8,195 nucleotides of DNA from Verrucomicrobia bacterium UBA2460. GTDB lineage: Bacteria > Verrucomicrobiota > Verrucomicrobiia > Methylacidiphilales > Verrucolacustridaceae. Location: positions 3,443-11,637 of the forward strand of contig DDPU01000060.1 in assembly GCA_002342345.1 (NCBI GenBank), given 5' to 3'. Made by a program: the position numbers and the translations under genes. Under the pieces are notes generated by a model. It did not search any database. It was given only the letters and a program-made list of their open reading frames with translations, and was not told where the DNA came from. This document shows positions 1-7,308 of this stretch, piece after piece (within the stretch, counting starts at the first letter, position 1; the number at the start of each line of letters is the position of its first letter).

Positions 1-573
1 TCCGGGGATATTCGCCCGCTCTCGGCCACCGCCAGTTCGGGACTTCCGGTGAGCCTGGAAGTAGCCCCATCTTCCCTCGCCACCCTCAACGGCAGCGCCC
101 TCACATTCCTTTCCGCCGGAAGCGTCACCATCACCGCCAGGCAGGCCGGAAACGAAAACTACCTGGCGGCACCCGAGGTTGCCGTGACCGTCTCTGTCAG
201 CAACCCCACCTTCTCGTCACTCTTTGCCGCCAACAACCCCACCAGCGATGCTGATGGGGACGGCATTCCGGCCTTGGCTGAATACGCCCTGGGGGGAAGC
301 ACCAACGGGAACGACCAGGGCCTTCTGCCTGTCCCCATGTCGTCGGGTTCGGGCCTTTCCCTGGTCGCTGTTGTCCGGACCAACGACACCAACCTCCAGA
401 TCTACCCCCAGGCCTCCCTCAACCTCTCTTCCTCCAACTGGTCAGTCTCCGGTTTCACCACCAACATCCCGCCACAAACCAACGTCCCCGTTGGTTTTGA
501 ACGCAGGGAGTATCAGTTCAACTCCGGCACCAATACGCGCGCTTTCCTCAAGCTCACCATCCAACAGCAGTGA
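1..573 (+). CDS. 3' end of a secreted, Ig-like-repeat protein (5' truncated)
   Basis: The frame is open from the first base to a TGA at 571-573, so the 190 visible residues are the C-terminus of a longer protein; the GTG at 49 is internal to the domain and is not a convincing start. Residues about 6-67 resemble a bacterial Ig-like repeat (LSATASSGLP, then SAGSVTITARQAGNENYLAAP). After it come a linker and an acidic D-x-D-x-D-G motif at about residues 83-87, running into LAEYALGG, which looks like an EF-hand or dockerin-like calcium site. The last 90 or so residues are rich in Ser, Thr and Asn and probably beta-structured. No LPXTG, PEP-CTERM or transmembrane anchor follows. This Ig-like plus DGDG...EYALGG ending is frequent in large extracellular proteins of Verrucomicrobiota (recalled, not searched). 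Substrate or role cannot be told from the tail. It converges on phoU and has no evident link to phosphate. Confidence 0.75.
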   Translation, partial: SGDIRPLSATASSGLPVSLEVAPSSLATLNGSALTFLSAGSVTITARQAGNENYLAAPEVAVTVSVSNPTFSSLFAANNPTSDADGDGIPALAEYALGGSTNGNDQGLLPVPMSSGSGLSLVAVVRTNDTNLQIYPQASLNLSSSNWSVSGFTTNIPPQTNVPVGFERREYQFNSGTNTRAFLKLTIQQQ

Positions 574-600
574 GTTGGATGGGGCCGGTCTGTTGTTCGT

Positions 601-616
601 GCCTCCAAGAGGAGGC
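601..616 (+). terminator. Possible weak hairpin after the left-edge gene
   Basis: GCCTCC (601-606) can pair with GGAGGC (611-616) around an AAGA loop, 28 bases past the stop of the plus-strand gene. No T-run follows, so it is at best a weak terminator or a 3'-end stabilising hairpin. The stronger hairpin at 649-667 could serve both strands. Confidence 0.3.
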
Positions 617-647
617 GCCCGCATTTACTTCAACTTAAACCCAAACG

Positions 648-667
648 AAAAACCGCTACGCGGTTTT
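648..667 (-). terminator. Intrinsic terminator overlapping the phoU stop codon
   Basis: Bases 649-656 (AAAACCGC) and 660-667 (GCGGTTTT) are perfect 8-bp inverted repeats around a 3-base loop. Read on the minus strand, the left arm lies in the last codons of phoU, the TAG stop (658-656) falls in the loop and the start of the right arm, and the right arm ends in a five-T run. This has the form of a rho-independent terminator closing the pst-phoU transcript. The plus strand also ends in TTTT, so it may act in both directions for the two convergent genes. The stem is short and half A-T, so its strength is uncertain. Confidence 0.65.
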
Positions 668-1372
668 GCCCAGTTCCGCCTCGTGCCGGATGTCCTTCCC
701 CGTGTAGAGATAAAACACCAGCTCCGCGATATTCTTGGCATGGTCGGCGGCGCGCTCGAAAAACCGGGCCACCAGCATCAGGTTCAGCGCCCGGGTGATC
801 GTTTTGGGGTCCTCAACCATGAAGCTGGTCAACTCCCGCTCCAATTGCCGGTTGATTTCATCCACCCTCTCGTCCATTCCGATGATTGCCGCGCACTTCT
901 CCGGGGTGATCTCCACAAAAGCGTCCGTGGTTCCCCGGATCATGGAGAGCACATCCGCCCCCATCCGCGGAATGTCTAGGAGGGGCTTGAGCGGGGGTTC
1001 ATCCATCAGGATCAGGCTGCGGCGGGCGATGGAAACCGCCTGGTCCCCGATTCGCTCCAGATCGTTGGAAATTTTGGAGGCCGCCAGCATCAGGCGACAC
1101 GCCAACGCCATCGGCGCTTGCGTGGCCATGAAATTGGCCACCATCTCGTCGATCTCCACCTCCAACCGATCCATTTCCAGGTCTGCCTCGATAGCCTGTT
1201 TGGCCTTCTTGGCGTTCCGTTCCACCAGAGACTCCAGGGCCACGCTCAGGTTCTGGTGGGCCAGACTGGCCATGCGGAGCAATGTTTCCCGCAGGGTGAG
1301 CAGTTCCCCGTGGAAATAACCACGAATACGCTCCAGCTTCTCCTCCTGCGGCTCCAATGTTGGATTGGTCAT
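656..1372 (-). CDS. phoU: PhoU, phosphate signalling regulator
   Basis: Encodes 238 residues, the usual PhoU size. PhoU is a cytoplasmic all-helical protein made of two similar three-helix bundles. It links the PstSCAB transporter to PhoR and keeps the Pho response off when phosphate is plentiful. Paired family motifs are visible. In the first half there is an acidic E-x-D-x-x-x-D segment at about 62-76, and DLERIGD at 104-110. In the second half there is DERVDEINRQ at about 168-176, and FERAADHAKNIAE at 205-217. These acidic clusters are the metal-binding positions known in the family. The ATG at 1372 has purine-rich ribosome-binding candidates upstream (GAGGAG, then AGGAA about nine bases ahead). 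It lies 52 bases after pstB and ends at a terminator, so it is the last gene of the operon. It is intact. Confidence 0.96.
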   Translation of the reverse strand: MTNPTLEPQEEKLERIRGYFHGELLTLRETLLRMASLAHQNLSVALESLVERNAKKAKQAIEADLEMDRLEVEIDEMVANFMATQAPMALACRLMLAASKISNDLERIGDQAVSIARRSLILMDEPPLKPLLDIPRMGADVLSMIRGTTDAFVEITPEKCAAIIGMDERVDEINRQLERELTSFMVEDPKTITRALNLMLVARFFERAADHAKNIAELVFYLYTGKDIRHEAELGKTA

Positions 1373-1424
1373 CCCAATAAATTCCTACTCCTCATCTTTC
1401 CGATGTCAACGGAACAGCGGGTTT

Positions 1425-2212
<788 letters not shown>

Positions 2213-2216
<4 letters not shown>

Positions 2217-3139
2217 CAGTGGATATTCCTCTGCGCCCGCCTTCGGATCAAGATCGCCACGCCGTTCATGCTGAGGGTGATCACCATCAGCACCAAGCCG
2301 GCCGCCGCCGCGTTGGCATGGAACTCCTCCCCCGGGCGCGACACCCAGTTGAACATCTGGATAGGCAAGGCGCTGTAGGGGGAAAAGAGCCACTCGAAGG
2401 AAACGAACGGCGGGTTGGCAAGGAACGCGGGCGGTGGCAGGAAGGCAATGAAAGTCAGCGCCCCGATCGTGATCAAGGGAGCGCTCTCGCCGATCGCCCG
2501 CGACATCGCCAGGATCACCCCGGTGGCGATGCCCCCGGTGGAGTAAGGAAGCAGATGGTGCCAGACGGCCTGCCAGCGCGTCGCTCCCAGCGCAAAGGCG
2601 GCTTCCCGGATGGTCGCGGGAATCGAGCGCAGGGATTCGCGCGTTGCCACGATCACGATTGGCAACACCAGACAGGCCAATGCCAGGCCTCCGGACAGGA
2701 TGCTCTGGCCGAACCGAAAGGAATAGACAAACAGCCCCAGGGCCATCAGCCCGTAAAGAATAGACGGGACCCCGGCAAGGTTGGCGATGTTGATCTCAAT
2801 GAAGTCCGTCCATTTGTTTTTCGGCGCGTACTCCTCCAGATAAATGCCCGCGGCGATCCCAAAAGGGATGGCCACCGATGCGGTCACCACCATCAGCAGC
2901 AGGGTGCCCACCCAGGCGGAAAGAATCCCGGCCTCCGCCGCCCGGCGCGATGGGAAGGATGTCAAAAAATGCCAGTCGATCCGGGCCAGGCCGCTCATCG
3001 CAAGGTTCAGCAGCAGCACCGCAAGGATCCCCAGGGTGATCAGCGTCAGCACCATGCCCAGCCGGCCAAACCACCGGTCGATGGCGCGGCGGCGGCGGGC
3101 CCGCCTTTCCAGGTCATGGATGATTTTTTCAGGAAGCAC
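2213..3139 (-). CDS. pstA: PstA, phosphate ABC transporter permease
   Basis: A 308-residue membrane protein forming half of the phosphate channel with PstC. A basic cytoplasmic N-terminus (ERRARRRR) leads into a first membrane helix at about 27-48. More hydrophobic helices follow at about 72-100, 120-140, 148-166, 203-240 and 276-298. The cytoplasmic EAA loop that docks on PstB is clear: [20 protein letters not shown] at 179-198, followed by [18 protein letters not shown], which is a PstA/PstC family hallmark. The start is a GTG at 3139, inside the end of pstC (11-bp overlap), with only a weak purine stretch ahead of it, so reinitiation after pstC translation is likely. No better start exists before the first membrane helix. 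The stop overlaps the pstB start. Confidence 0.95.
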
Positions 3140-4037
3140 GGTGAAACTTCTTTCTCAGGACGTGACCGGCCAGGTTGAAACCAAGCGTCAGCAGAAAAAG
3201 CATCGCCCCCGCCACGAAGATCGACTGGTAACCGATGCTGCCATGGGGCAGGTCGCCCAAACTGACCTGGACGATGAAGGCCGTGACCGTGGCGGCCGAT
3301 TCCAGGGGATTGATCGTCATCCTGGGCTGAAGACCCGCCGCGATTGCCACGATCATCGTCTCCCCCACCGCGCGGGAAATCGCCAGCACGTAGGCCGCCG
3401 CCAAGCCGGAAAAAGCCCCGGGAAAAACCACCCGTACCGCCACTCCCAGTTTCCCGTCCCCCAGCGCATACGCACCCTCCCGCAGCAGCATCGGCACGCT
3501 CCGCATGGAATCCTCCCCCAGGGAGGTCACGTAGGGAACGATCATGATGCCCATGATCAGGCCGGCGCTCAGCATCGAGAACTGGGGCAAATCGGGATAG
3601 AGCATCTGCAACAGCGGGGTCAGCGCCAGCAGGGCAAAATAGCCGTAGACCACCGTGGGAACGGCGCTGAGCAGCTCGAGCATTGGCTTGACCAGCTCGC
3701 GAAACCGGGCCGGGGCAAACTCGCTCAGGTAAATCGCCAGGATGGTGCCGAGCGGCACCGCCACCGACAGGGCCACCAGCGTCGTCACCATCGTTCCGGC
3801 CAGCAGGGCGCCGATGCCGTACTGCGGCTCCGAAAACAAGGGCGTCCACATGGTGTCCTTGACCAGCCGGACGACCGGCACCCTGGCAAAGAAAGGGGCC
3901 GACTCGGTCACCAGGGTGACGATGATTCCGAAGGTCACCAGCACGGAGGCCCAGCCGCCGAGCCGCAGGATCCACACCATCAGCGCCTCCACCGCCTTGT
4001 CGAGGCGACGGCCGGGGGCGACAAAAGCGGGAGCCAT
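3129..4037 (-). CDS. pstC: PstC, phosphate ABC transporter permease
   Basis: A 302-residue inner-membrane partner of PstA. Family landmarks are WTPLFSEPQYGIGALLAGT at 64-82, a proline- and glycine-rich helix at about 83-104, and ELLSAVPTVVYGYFALL at about 121-137. The EAA-like loop EGAYALGDGKLGVAVRVVFP (187-206) is followed by SRAVGETMIVAIAAG. The first membrane helix lies at about 22-44. The frame is open up to 4160, but that extension overlaps the end of pstS by more than 100 bases and has no PstC-like content. The ATG at 4037, ten bases past the pstS stop, gives normal family length and is preferred. No good Shine-Dalgarno precedes it, so translation may depend on coupling to pstS. The start is therefore less certain than the gene itself. 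Confidence 0.94.
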   Translation of the reverse strand: MAPAFVAPGRRLDKAVEALMVWILRLGGWASVLVTFGIIVTLVTESAPFFARVPVVRLVKDTMWTPLFSEPQYGIGALLAGTMVTTLVALSVAVPLGTILAIYLSEFAPARFRELVKPMLELLSAVPTVVYGYFALLALTPLLQMLYPDLPQFSMLSAGLIMGIMIVPYVTSLGEDSMRSVPMLLREGAYALGDGKLGVAVRVVFPGAFSGLAAAYVLAISRAVGETMIVAIAAGLQPRMTINPLESAATVTAFIVQVSLGDLPHGSIGYQSIFVAGAMLFLLTLGFNLAGHVLRKKFHRAS

Positions 4038-4047
4038 GCAACCCAGG

Positions 4048-5046
4048 TTAGGGAACCGGGGAACGCTGGAGAATCTCGCTGATGGGCACGGCCACGTCGC
4101 CATGGCCCGCAAAGGCCGTCCCCTTTTGCTTGTTGGCAACCCGCGCCCGCACCGCCTCATAGGCCGTGGCGGGAAGCGGGATGTAATGAACCTCCTTGGT
4201 CAGGCGCTCCACATTCTCCAGATAAAACTTCACAAATGCGGCCACCTCGGGTTTCTCCAGCGACTTGAGATTCACGTAAATGAAGAGAGGACGGGAAAGG
4301 GGGTTGTAGGTGCCGTTCAGCACGGTCTCCTCGGAAGGGCCGACCGCGGGTTTCCCCTTTTCATCCCACTCGATGTTCAGGGCCTTCAGCCGCTTCCGGT
4401 GGGCATCAAAATAGGAATACCCCATGTACCCCAGGGCGTGACGGTCCCCCTCCACCCCCTGCACCAGCACGTTGTCGTCCTCACTGGCCGTATAGTCGCC
4501 ACGGCTGGCCTTGGCCTTCCCGTTGATGGCCTCGGTGAAGTAATCAAAAGTCCCCGAGTCTGATCCGGCCCCGTACAGCTTGATCTCCTTGTCCGGCCAA
4601 CCATTACGAACCTGGCTCCACTTGGTGATCTTGGCCTGGGCGGCCGGCTCCCAAAGTTTCTTCAACTCCGAAACCTTGATGGAATCGACCCAGTCGTTTT
4701 TGGAATTCACCACCACCGTGAGGGCGTCGTAGGCGACGGGCAGTTCCAGATACTCCACTCCGCCCTCCTTGGCGGCCTTGATTTCCTCCTCCTTGATGGG
4801 GCGGCTGGCGTTCTGCACATCCGTCTCCCCCCGGGCGAATTTCTTGAACCCCCCCCCCGTGCCCGAGATCCCCACGGTCACCTTGTTGCCCGTGCTCTTT
4901 TGGAACTCCTCCGCCACGGCCTCCGTGATGGGAAATACCGTGCTGGATCCGTCAATTTTGACCACTTGCCCAGCCCGGAGGAGTCCGGGTACGGAAACAA
5001 CCAGTCCCGCCAGAAAGGCCGCAGAGGCCCGGTAGGATAATGTCAT
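4048..5046 (-). CDS. pstS: PstS, periplasmic phosphate-binding protein
   Basis: A 332-residue solute-binding protein that captures phosphate outside the inner membrane and hands it to PstC-PstA. Residues 1 to about 26 form a signal peptide: a short N-terminal region with one Arg, a hydrophobic core FLAGLVVSVPGLL, and a small-residue cleavage region near RAG. There is no lipobox cysteine, so it is probably soluble. The phosphate-binding segments are all present: DGSSTVFPI (32-40), SGTGGGFKKF (61-70), DVQNASRPI (76-84) and GAGSDSGTFDYF (159-170). The body resembles the PstS/SphX type found in many bacteria. The ATG at 5046 has AGG eight bases upstream. The Gly-rich phosphate loop is encoded by a run of ten G (4849-4858), a possible slippage site. 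It is the first gene of the transporter operon, behind a candidate Pho box. Confidence 0.96.
   Translation of the reverse strand: MTLSYRASAAFLAGLVVSVPGLLRAGQVVKIDGSSTVFPITEAVAEEFQKSTGNKVTVGISGTGGGFKKFARGETDVQNASRPIKEEEIKAAKEGGVEYLELPVAYDALTVVVNSKNDWVDSIKVSELKKLWEPAAQAKITKWSQVRNGWPDKEIKLYGAGSDSGTFDYFTEAINGKAKASRGDYTASEDDNVLVQGVEGDRHALGYMGYSYFDAHRKRLKALNIEWDEKGKPAVGPSEETVLNGTYNPLSRPLFIYVNLKSLEKPEVAAFVKFYLENVERLTKEVHYIPLPATAYEAVRARVANKQKGTAFAGHGDVAVPISEILQRSPVP
4849..4858 (-). repeat. Ten-G homopolymer inside pstS
   Basis: Ten consecutive C on the plus strand, read as G on the coding strand. The run spans the last base of the Thr63 codon and three GGG glycine codons (64-66) in the SGTGGG phosphate loop. 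The pstS frame is intact at this length. A gain or loss of one base would frameshift the rest of the gene. Confidence 0.9.
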
Positions 5047-5090
5047 CTCGACTGCCTAAAAGGCCAGCCCAGCCAAGCCAAGACAGGTTT

Positions 5091-5109
5091 TGTGACAATT
5101 CGATGACGT
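5091..5109 (-). promoter_or_regulatory. Candidate Pho box upstream of pstS
   Basis: Read on the minus strand, 5109 to 5091 contains ACGTCAT, four bases, then TTGTCACA. The two GTCA cores are exactly 11 bp apart, as in the PhoB-binding direct repeat of enteric bacteria (CTGTCAT-N4-CTGTCAY). Of the 19 consensus positions, 13 agree by my count. A third degenerate core (CTGTCT) follows 12 bases further on. It lies 45 bases ahead of the pstS ATG, in the 65-base gap after phoR, where a PhoB-activated promoter would be expected. I see no good -10 hexamer downstream. The consensus used comes from enteric bacteria and may differ in this phylum. Confidence 0.6.
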
Positions 5110-5111
5110 TT

Positions 5112-6407
5112 TTATTTGTCGGAAGATTCTTGATGGGAAGAACTTGGAAGTTTGGTAAAGCAGATCTTCGTGCCGGAACCCGGAACACTTTCCGCCCGCA
5201 CCTCCCCGCCGTGCAGTTGGACGAGGTGTTTCACAATCGACAACCCCAGTCCCGTCCCCCCGCGATCCCGGGTCCGCCCTTCATCCACGCGAAAAAACCT
5301 CTCGAAAATCCGCTCCAGTTTTTCCGGCGGGATCCCCTCCCCCTCGTCCGCCACGAAAAACTCCACCAGCCCCTCCCTCCGCCGCGCGCCAAGCCGAACC
5401 CGGCTCCCGGGCGGCGCAAACCTCAGCGCATTGTCCATCAGGTTGGAAAAAATCTGCCCCGCCCGCAACGGATCCGCCCCAACCTCCGGCAGCCCGCCCT
5501 CACACTCCAACTCCAGCTTCACCCGCTTGCCCGCAAACGCCCGCTTCCAGTCGTCCCGCACCTCCTCCAGGATCTCCCCGGGCTTTCGCGGCAGCAGGTT
5601 CAGCTTCAACCGGCCCGACTCGATGCGCGACAACTCCAGCAGGTCGTTCACCAGCATCGTCAGGCGCTCGCAGTTCCGTTGTAGCACCCGGAGCACTTCC
5701 TTCCCCTCCGCGCCCCGCAGCACCGCCGGGTCCTCCATCGTCTCCAGATATCCCGCCAGGATCGAAAGCGGCGTCCGTAATTCATGGGAAAGGTTCGTGA
5801 TAAACTCCGTGCGCACCATCTCCAGCCGGCGGATCTTGGAAAGATCGTAAAAAACCGTCACCACGCCGGAACGTTCCCCGCTCCCCTCCACGATGGGGGC
5901 AAAGTTCACCGCAAAGGTCCTCTCCACCGGCTGACCGGGCGAGGAAGGATGGATCTCCAGGCTTCGCCCCCCACCCTGCGCAAAGGTCTCCTCCGCCGCC
6001 CGCGCCACCTCCGGTAACCGGGTGCTCTCCAAGAAGGTCTGACCGATCGGAAACGCGGTCAGCCCGAACATCTCGAGGAAGCTGCGGTTGGCCAGTCGGA
6101 TGATTCCCTCCGGATCCGTGATCACCACCCCTTCGCTCAGGCTGCCCAGGATCGTCCGCAGGTTGTACTTCTCCCGCTCCGCCTTCGAGGACAGGCCCTG
6201 CAGGCGGTCGGAGATTTTGTCGAGACCCACGATGATCTCCTCCAACCCCAGCGATCCCCGTGCCACAAATCCGGAAGACGCCTTGCCCTCCGCCAGATCC
6301 CTCACCAGCCTCCGCACCTGCAGGAGCGGCCGATACACCATTACCCATCCCCACGCCACTGCCAACAAGGCCGCCACCACGATCAGGGGAGTCCACCAGC
6401 CTTCCAT
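5112..6407 (-). CDS. phoR: PhoR, phosphate-responsive sensor histidine kinase
   Basis: A 431-residue membrane-anchored kinase that phosphorylates PhoB when phosphate is scarce. A single membrane helix lies at about residues 7-24 with almost nothing outside, so there is no periplasmic sensor domain. This fits PhoR proteins that take their signal from Pst and PhoU. A linker or HAMP-like stretch (about 26-80) and a PAS domain (about 85-190, GVVITDPEGIIRLANRSFLEMFG) follow. The HisKA segment is NLSHELRTPLSILAGYLETM, with phospho-accepting His208. The ATPase domain has its N-box at 321-330 (SNLMDNALRF), G1 DEGEG (354-358), F-box FERFF and G2 GGTGLGL (383-389). The ATG at 6407 has AGGA close upstream. 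It lies 160 bases after phoB, separated by an inverted repeat. Sequence alone separates PhoR from other PAS kinases poorly; the phoB and pst neighbours settle it. Confidence 0.93.
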   Translation of the reverse strand: MEGWWTPLIVVAALLAVAWGWVMVYRPLLQVRRLVRDLAEGKASSGFVARGSLGLEEIIVGLDKISDRLQGLSSKAEREKYNLRTILGSLSEGVVITDPEGIIRLANRSFLEMFGLTAFPIGQTFLESTRLPEVARAAEETFAQGGGRSLEIHPSSPGQPVERTFAVNFAPIVEGSGERSGVVTVFYDLSKIRRLEMVRTEFITNLSHELRTPLSILAGYLETMEDPAVLRGAEGKEVLRVLQRNCERLTMLVNDLLELSRIESGRLKLNLLPRKPGEILEEVRDDWKRAFAGKRVKLELECEGGLPEVGADPLRAGQIFSNLMDNALRFAPPGSRVRLGARRREGLVEFFVADEGEGIPPEKLERIFERFFRVDEGRTRDRGGTGLGLSIVKHLVQLHGGEVRAESVPGSGTKICFTKLPSSSHQESSDK

Positions 6408-6455
6408 CGTCCTACGCTCCCCGATTCAACCGTGAATTCAAGCGCTCAGAACTGG

Positions 6456-6549
6456 CCGTTTATGTTTACGATTACGTTTACGTCGGTTACCCACGACTTC
6501 GAGTTTTCGTAAACCTAAACCTAAACGTAACCGTAAACGTAAACGGAAA
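6456..6549. repeat. AT-rich hexamer inverted repeat between phoB and phoR
   Basis: The left part (6458-6481) is four hexamer units close to GTTTAC. The right part (6508-6549) is seven units close to CGTAAA, including two CCTAAA and one CGGAAA. The arms 6456-6484 and 6518-6546 are complementary at 25 of 29 positions around a 33-base loop, and the outer ends CCGTTTA and TAAACGG match perfectly. In the phoB-to-phoR RNA this could fold into a stem of about 28 bp with two mismatches and one G-U pair. Composition is far more A+T-rich than the surrounding genes. No direct target duplication is evident at the ends. It could be a MITE/REP-like palindrome, a transcript-processing or attenuating hairpin, or a hexamer-expansion tract. 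It does not encode anything convincing. Confidence 0.8.
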
Positions 6550-6567
6550 AACCCCGTCTTCGCTCGC

Positions 6568-7269
6568 TTATGGCTCGCTGGTATTGAGCCGGTATCCACT
6601 CCCCCTCACCGTCTCCACCAACCGCCCCGCCTTGCCCAACTTTTCCCGCAACCGCCGCACGTGCGTGTCCACCGTCCGCGTGTCCAGGTTGGCCTGGTAT
6701 CCCCACACCTCGCTCAAAAGGGTGTCCCGTGACTGGATGCTTCCCGCCCTCCGCACCAGCAGCTCCAGCAACCGGAACTCCGTCGAGGTCAGTTTCAGCT
6801 TCTTTCCCCCGATCGTTGCGGTCATTTCCGCCCGGTCCATCGCAATCAGCCCCGCCCGCGCCGGAATCGGCTTGGCCGACCCCTGGTCCGGTTTGCGCCT
6901 CGCCACCGCCCGCACCCGCAGGACCAGTTCCCGCGGGCTGAACGGTTTGGTCACATAGTCGTCCGCGCCCACCTCAAAACCGACCACCTTGTCCTCCTCC
7001 GAGGTCTTGGCCGTGAGCATCAGCACGGGGATCCGCGAGGTCGGCGGATGCCTCCGCAGGGCCCGGCAAACCTCGATCCCGTTCATCTCCGGCATCATCA
7101 GGTCCAGGATGATCACCGTGGGGAGCTCATGCTTGGCCATCGCCAGCCCCTCCGCCCCGTTGGCCGCCTCCAGCACGTCGAAACCCGCCGCCCGGAGGTT
7201 GGTGCGAAGCAGCATCCGGACATCCGGTTCGTCATCCACCACCAGCACCCTTTCTCGCATCGCCTCCAT
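6568..7269 (-). CDS. phoB: PhoB, OmpR-family phosphate response regulator
   Basis: A 233-residue transcription factor activated by PhoR. The N-terminal receiver domain has the acidic pair in VVDDEPD (Asp12/13), phospho-acceptor Asp56 in IILDLMMPEMNG, Thr86 in LMLTAKTSEED and Lys108 in YVTKPFSP. A linker (about 122-138) joins the C-terminal winged helix, with LTSTEFRLLELL, the recognition helix TVDTHVRRLREKLG (about 199-212) and the wing VRGSGYRL. This is standard PhoB/OmpR length and order. The frame is open to 7371, but those extra residues lack receiver character and overlap the preceding gene. The ATG at 7269 has AGGTGG about seven bases upstream. A second ATG at 7260 has GGAGG too close and is less likely. 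A weak Pho box precedes it, suggesting autoregulation. Confidence 0.95.
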   Translation of the reverse strand: MEAMRERVLVVDDEPDVRMLLRTNLRAAGFDVLEAANGAEGLAMAKHELPTVIILDLMMPEMNGIEVCRALRRHPPTSRIPVLMLTAKTSEEDKVVGFEVGADDYVTKPFSPRELVLRVRAVARRKPDQGSAKPIPARAGLIAMDRAEMTATIGGKKLKLTSTEFRLLELLVRRAGSIQSRDTLLSEVWGYQANLDTRTVDTHVRRLREKLGKAGRLVETVRGSGYRLNTSEP

Positions 7270-7308
7270 CGTTATCCACCTGCGATCATTCTGCGGCAAG
7301 GCCCTGAA

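Noticed and set aside
442..624. Minus-strand frames opposite the left-edge gene
   Set aside because: No domain and no start signal; the plus-strand frame has clear Ig-like and calcium-motif content.
2217..2393. N-terminal extension of pstB
   Set aside because: Those residues come from an alternative frame of the pstA 3' end, are unlike PstB, and the GTG at 2216 has coupling and a ribosome-binding site.
2219..4082. Long plus-strand open frames opposite pstA and pstC, one of 412 codons
   Set aside because: Their products are runs of Arg, Gln, His and Gly with no domain, typical of the antisense of GC-rich membrane genes. The minus-strand reading gives complete, recognisable permeases.
4038..4160. 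N-terminal extension of pstC into pstS
   Set aside because: Lies within the pstS coding end, is Arg- and Pro-rich without membrane character, and would exceed normal PstC layout.
5054..5064. Small hairpin (GCCT-TTT-AGGC on the minus strand) covering the pstS ribosome-binding site
   Set aside because: Only a 4-bp stem with a 3-base loop; too weak to call a regulatory structure without conservation.
5062..5081. Short TTGGC/TGGGC-like repeats ahead of pstS
   Set aside because: Four imperfect pentamers in a GC-rich leader; not distinguishable from chance and not a recognised operator.
6508..6549. CCTAAA/CGTAAA units resembling telomere repeats or a CRISPR array
   Set aside because: Only two units are CCTAAA and the rest vary. 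Units are six bases with no spacers, and the locus is an internal bacterial operon. A degenerate hexamer tract is the simpler reading.
6260..6958. Plus-strand frame reading through the hexamer repeat as alternating YVYV/NLNV residues
   Set aside because: The six-base period keeps any frame open and gives a repetitive peptide; the rest lies antisense to phoR and phoB. No start signal or domain.
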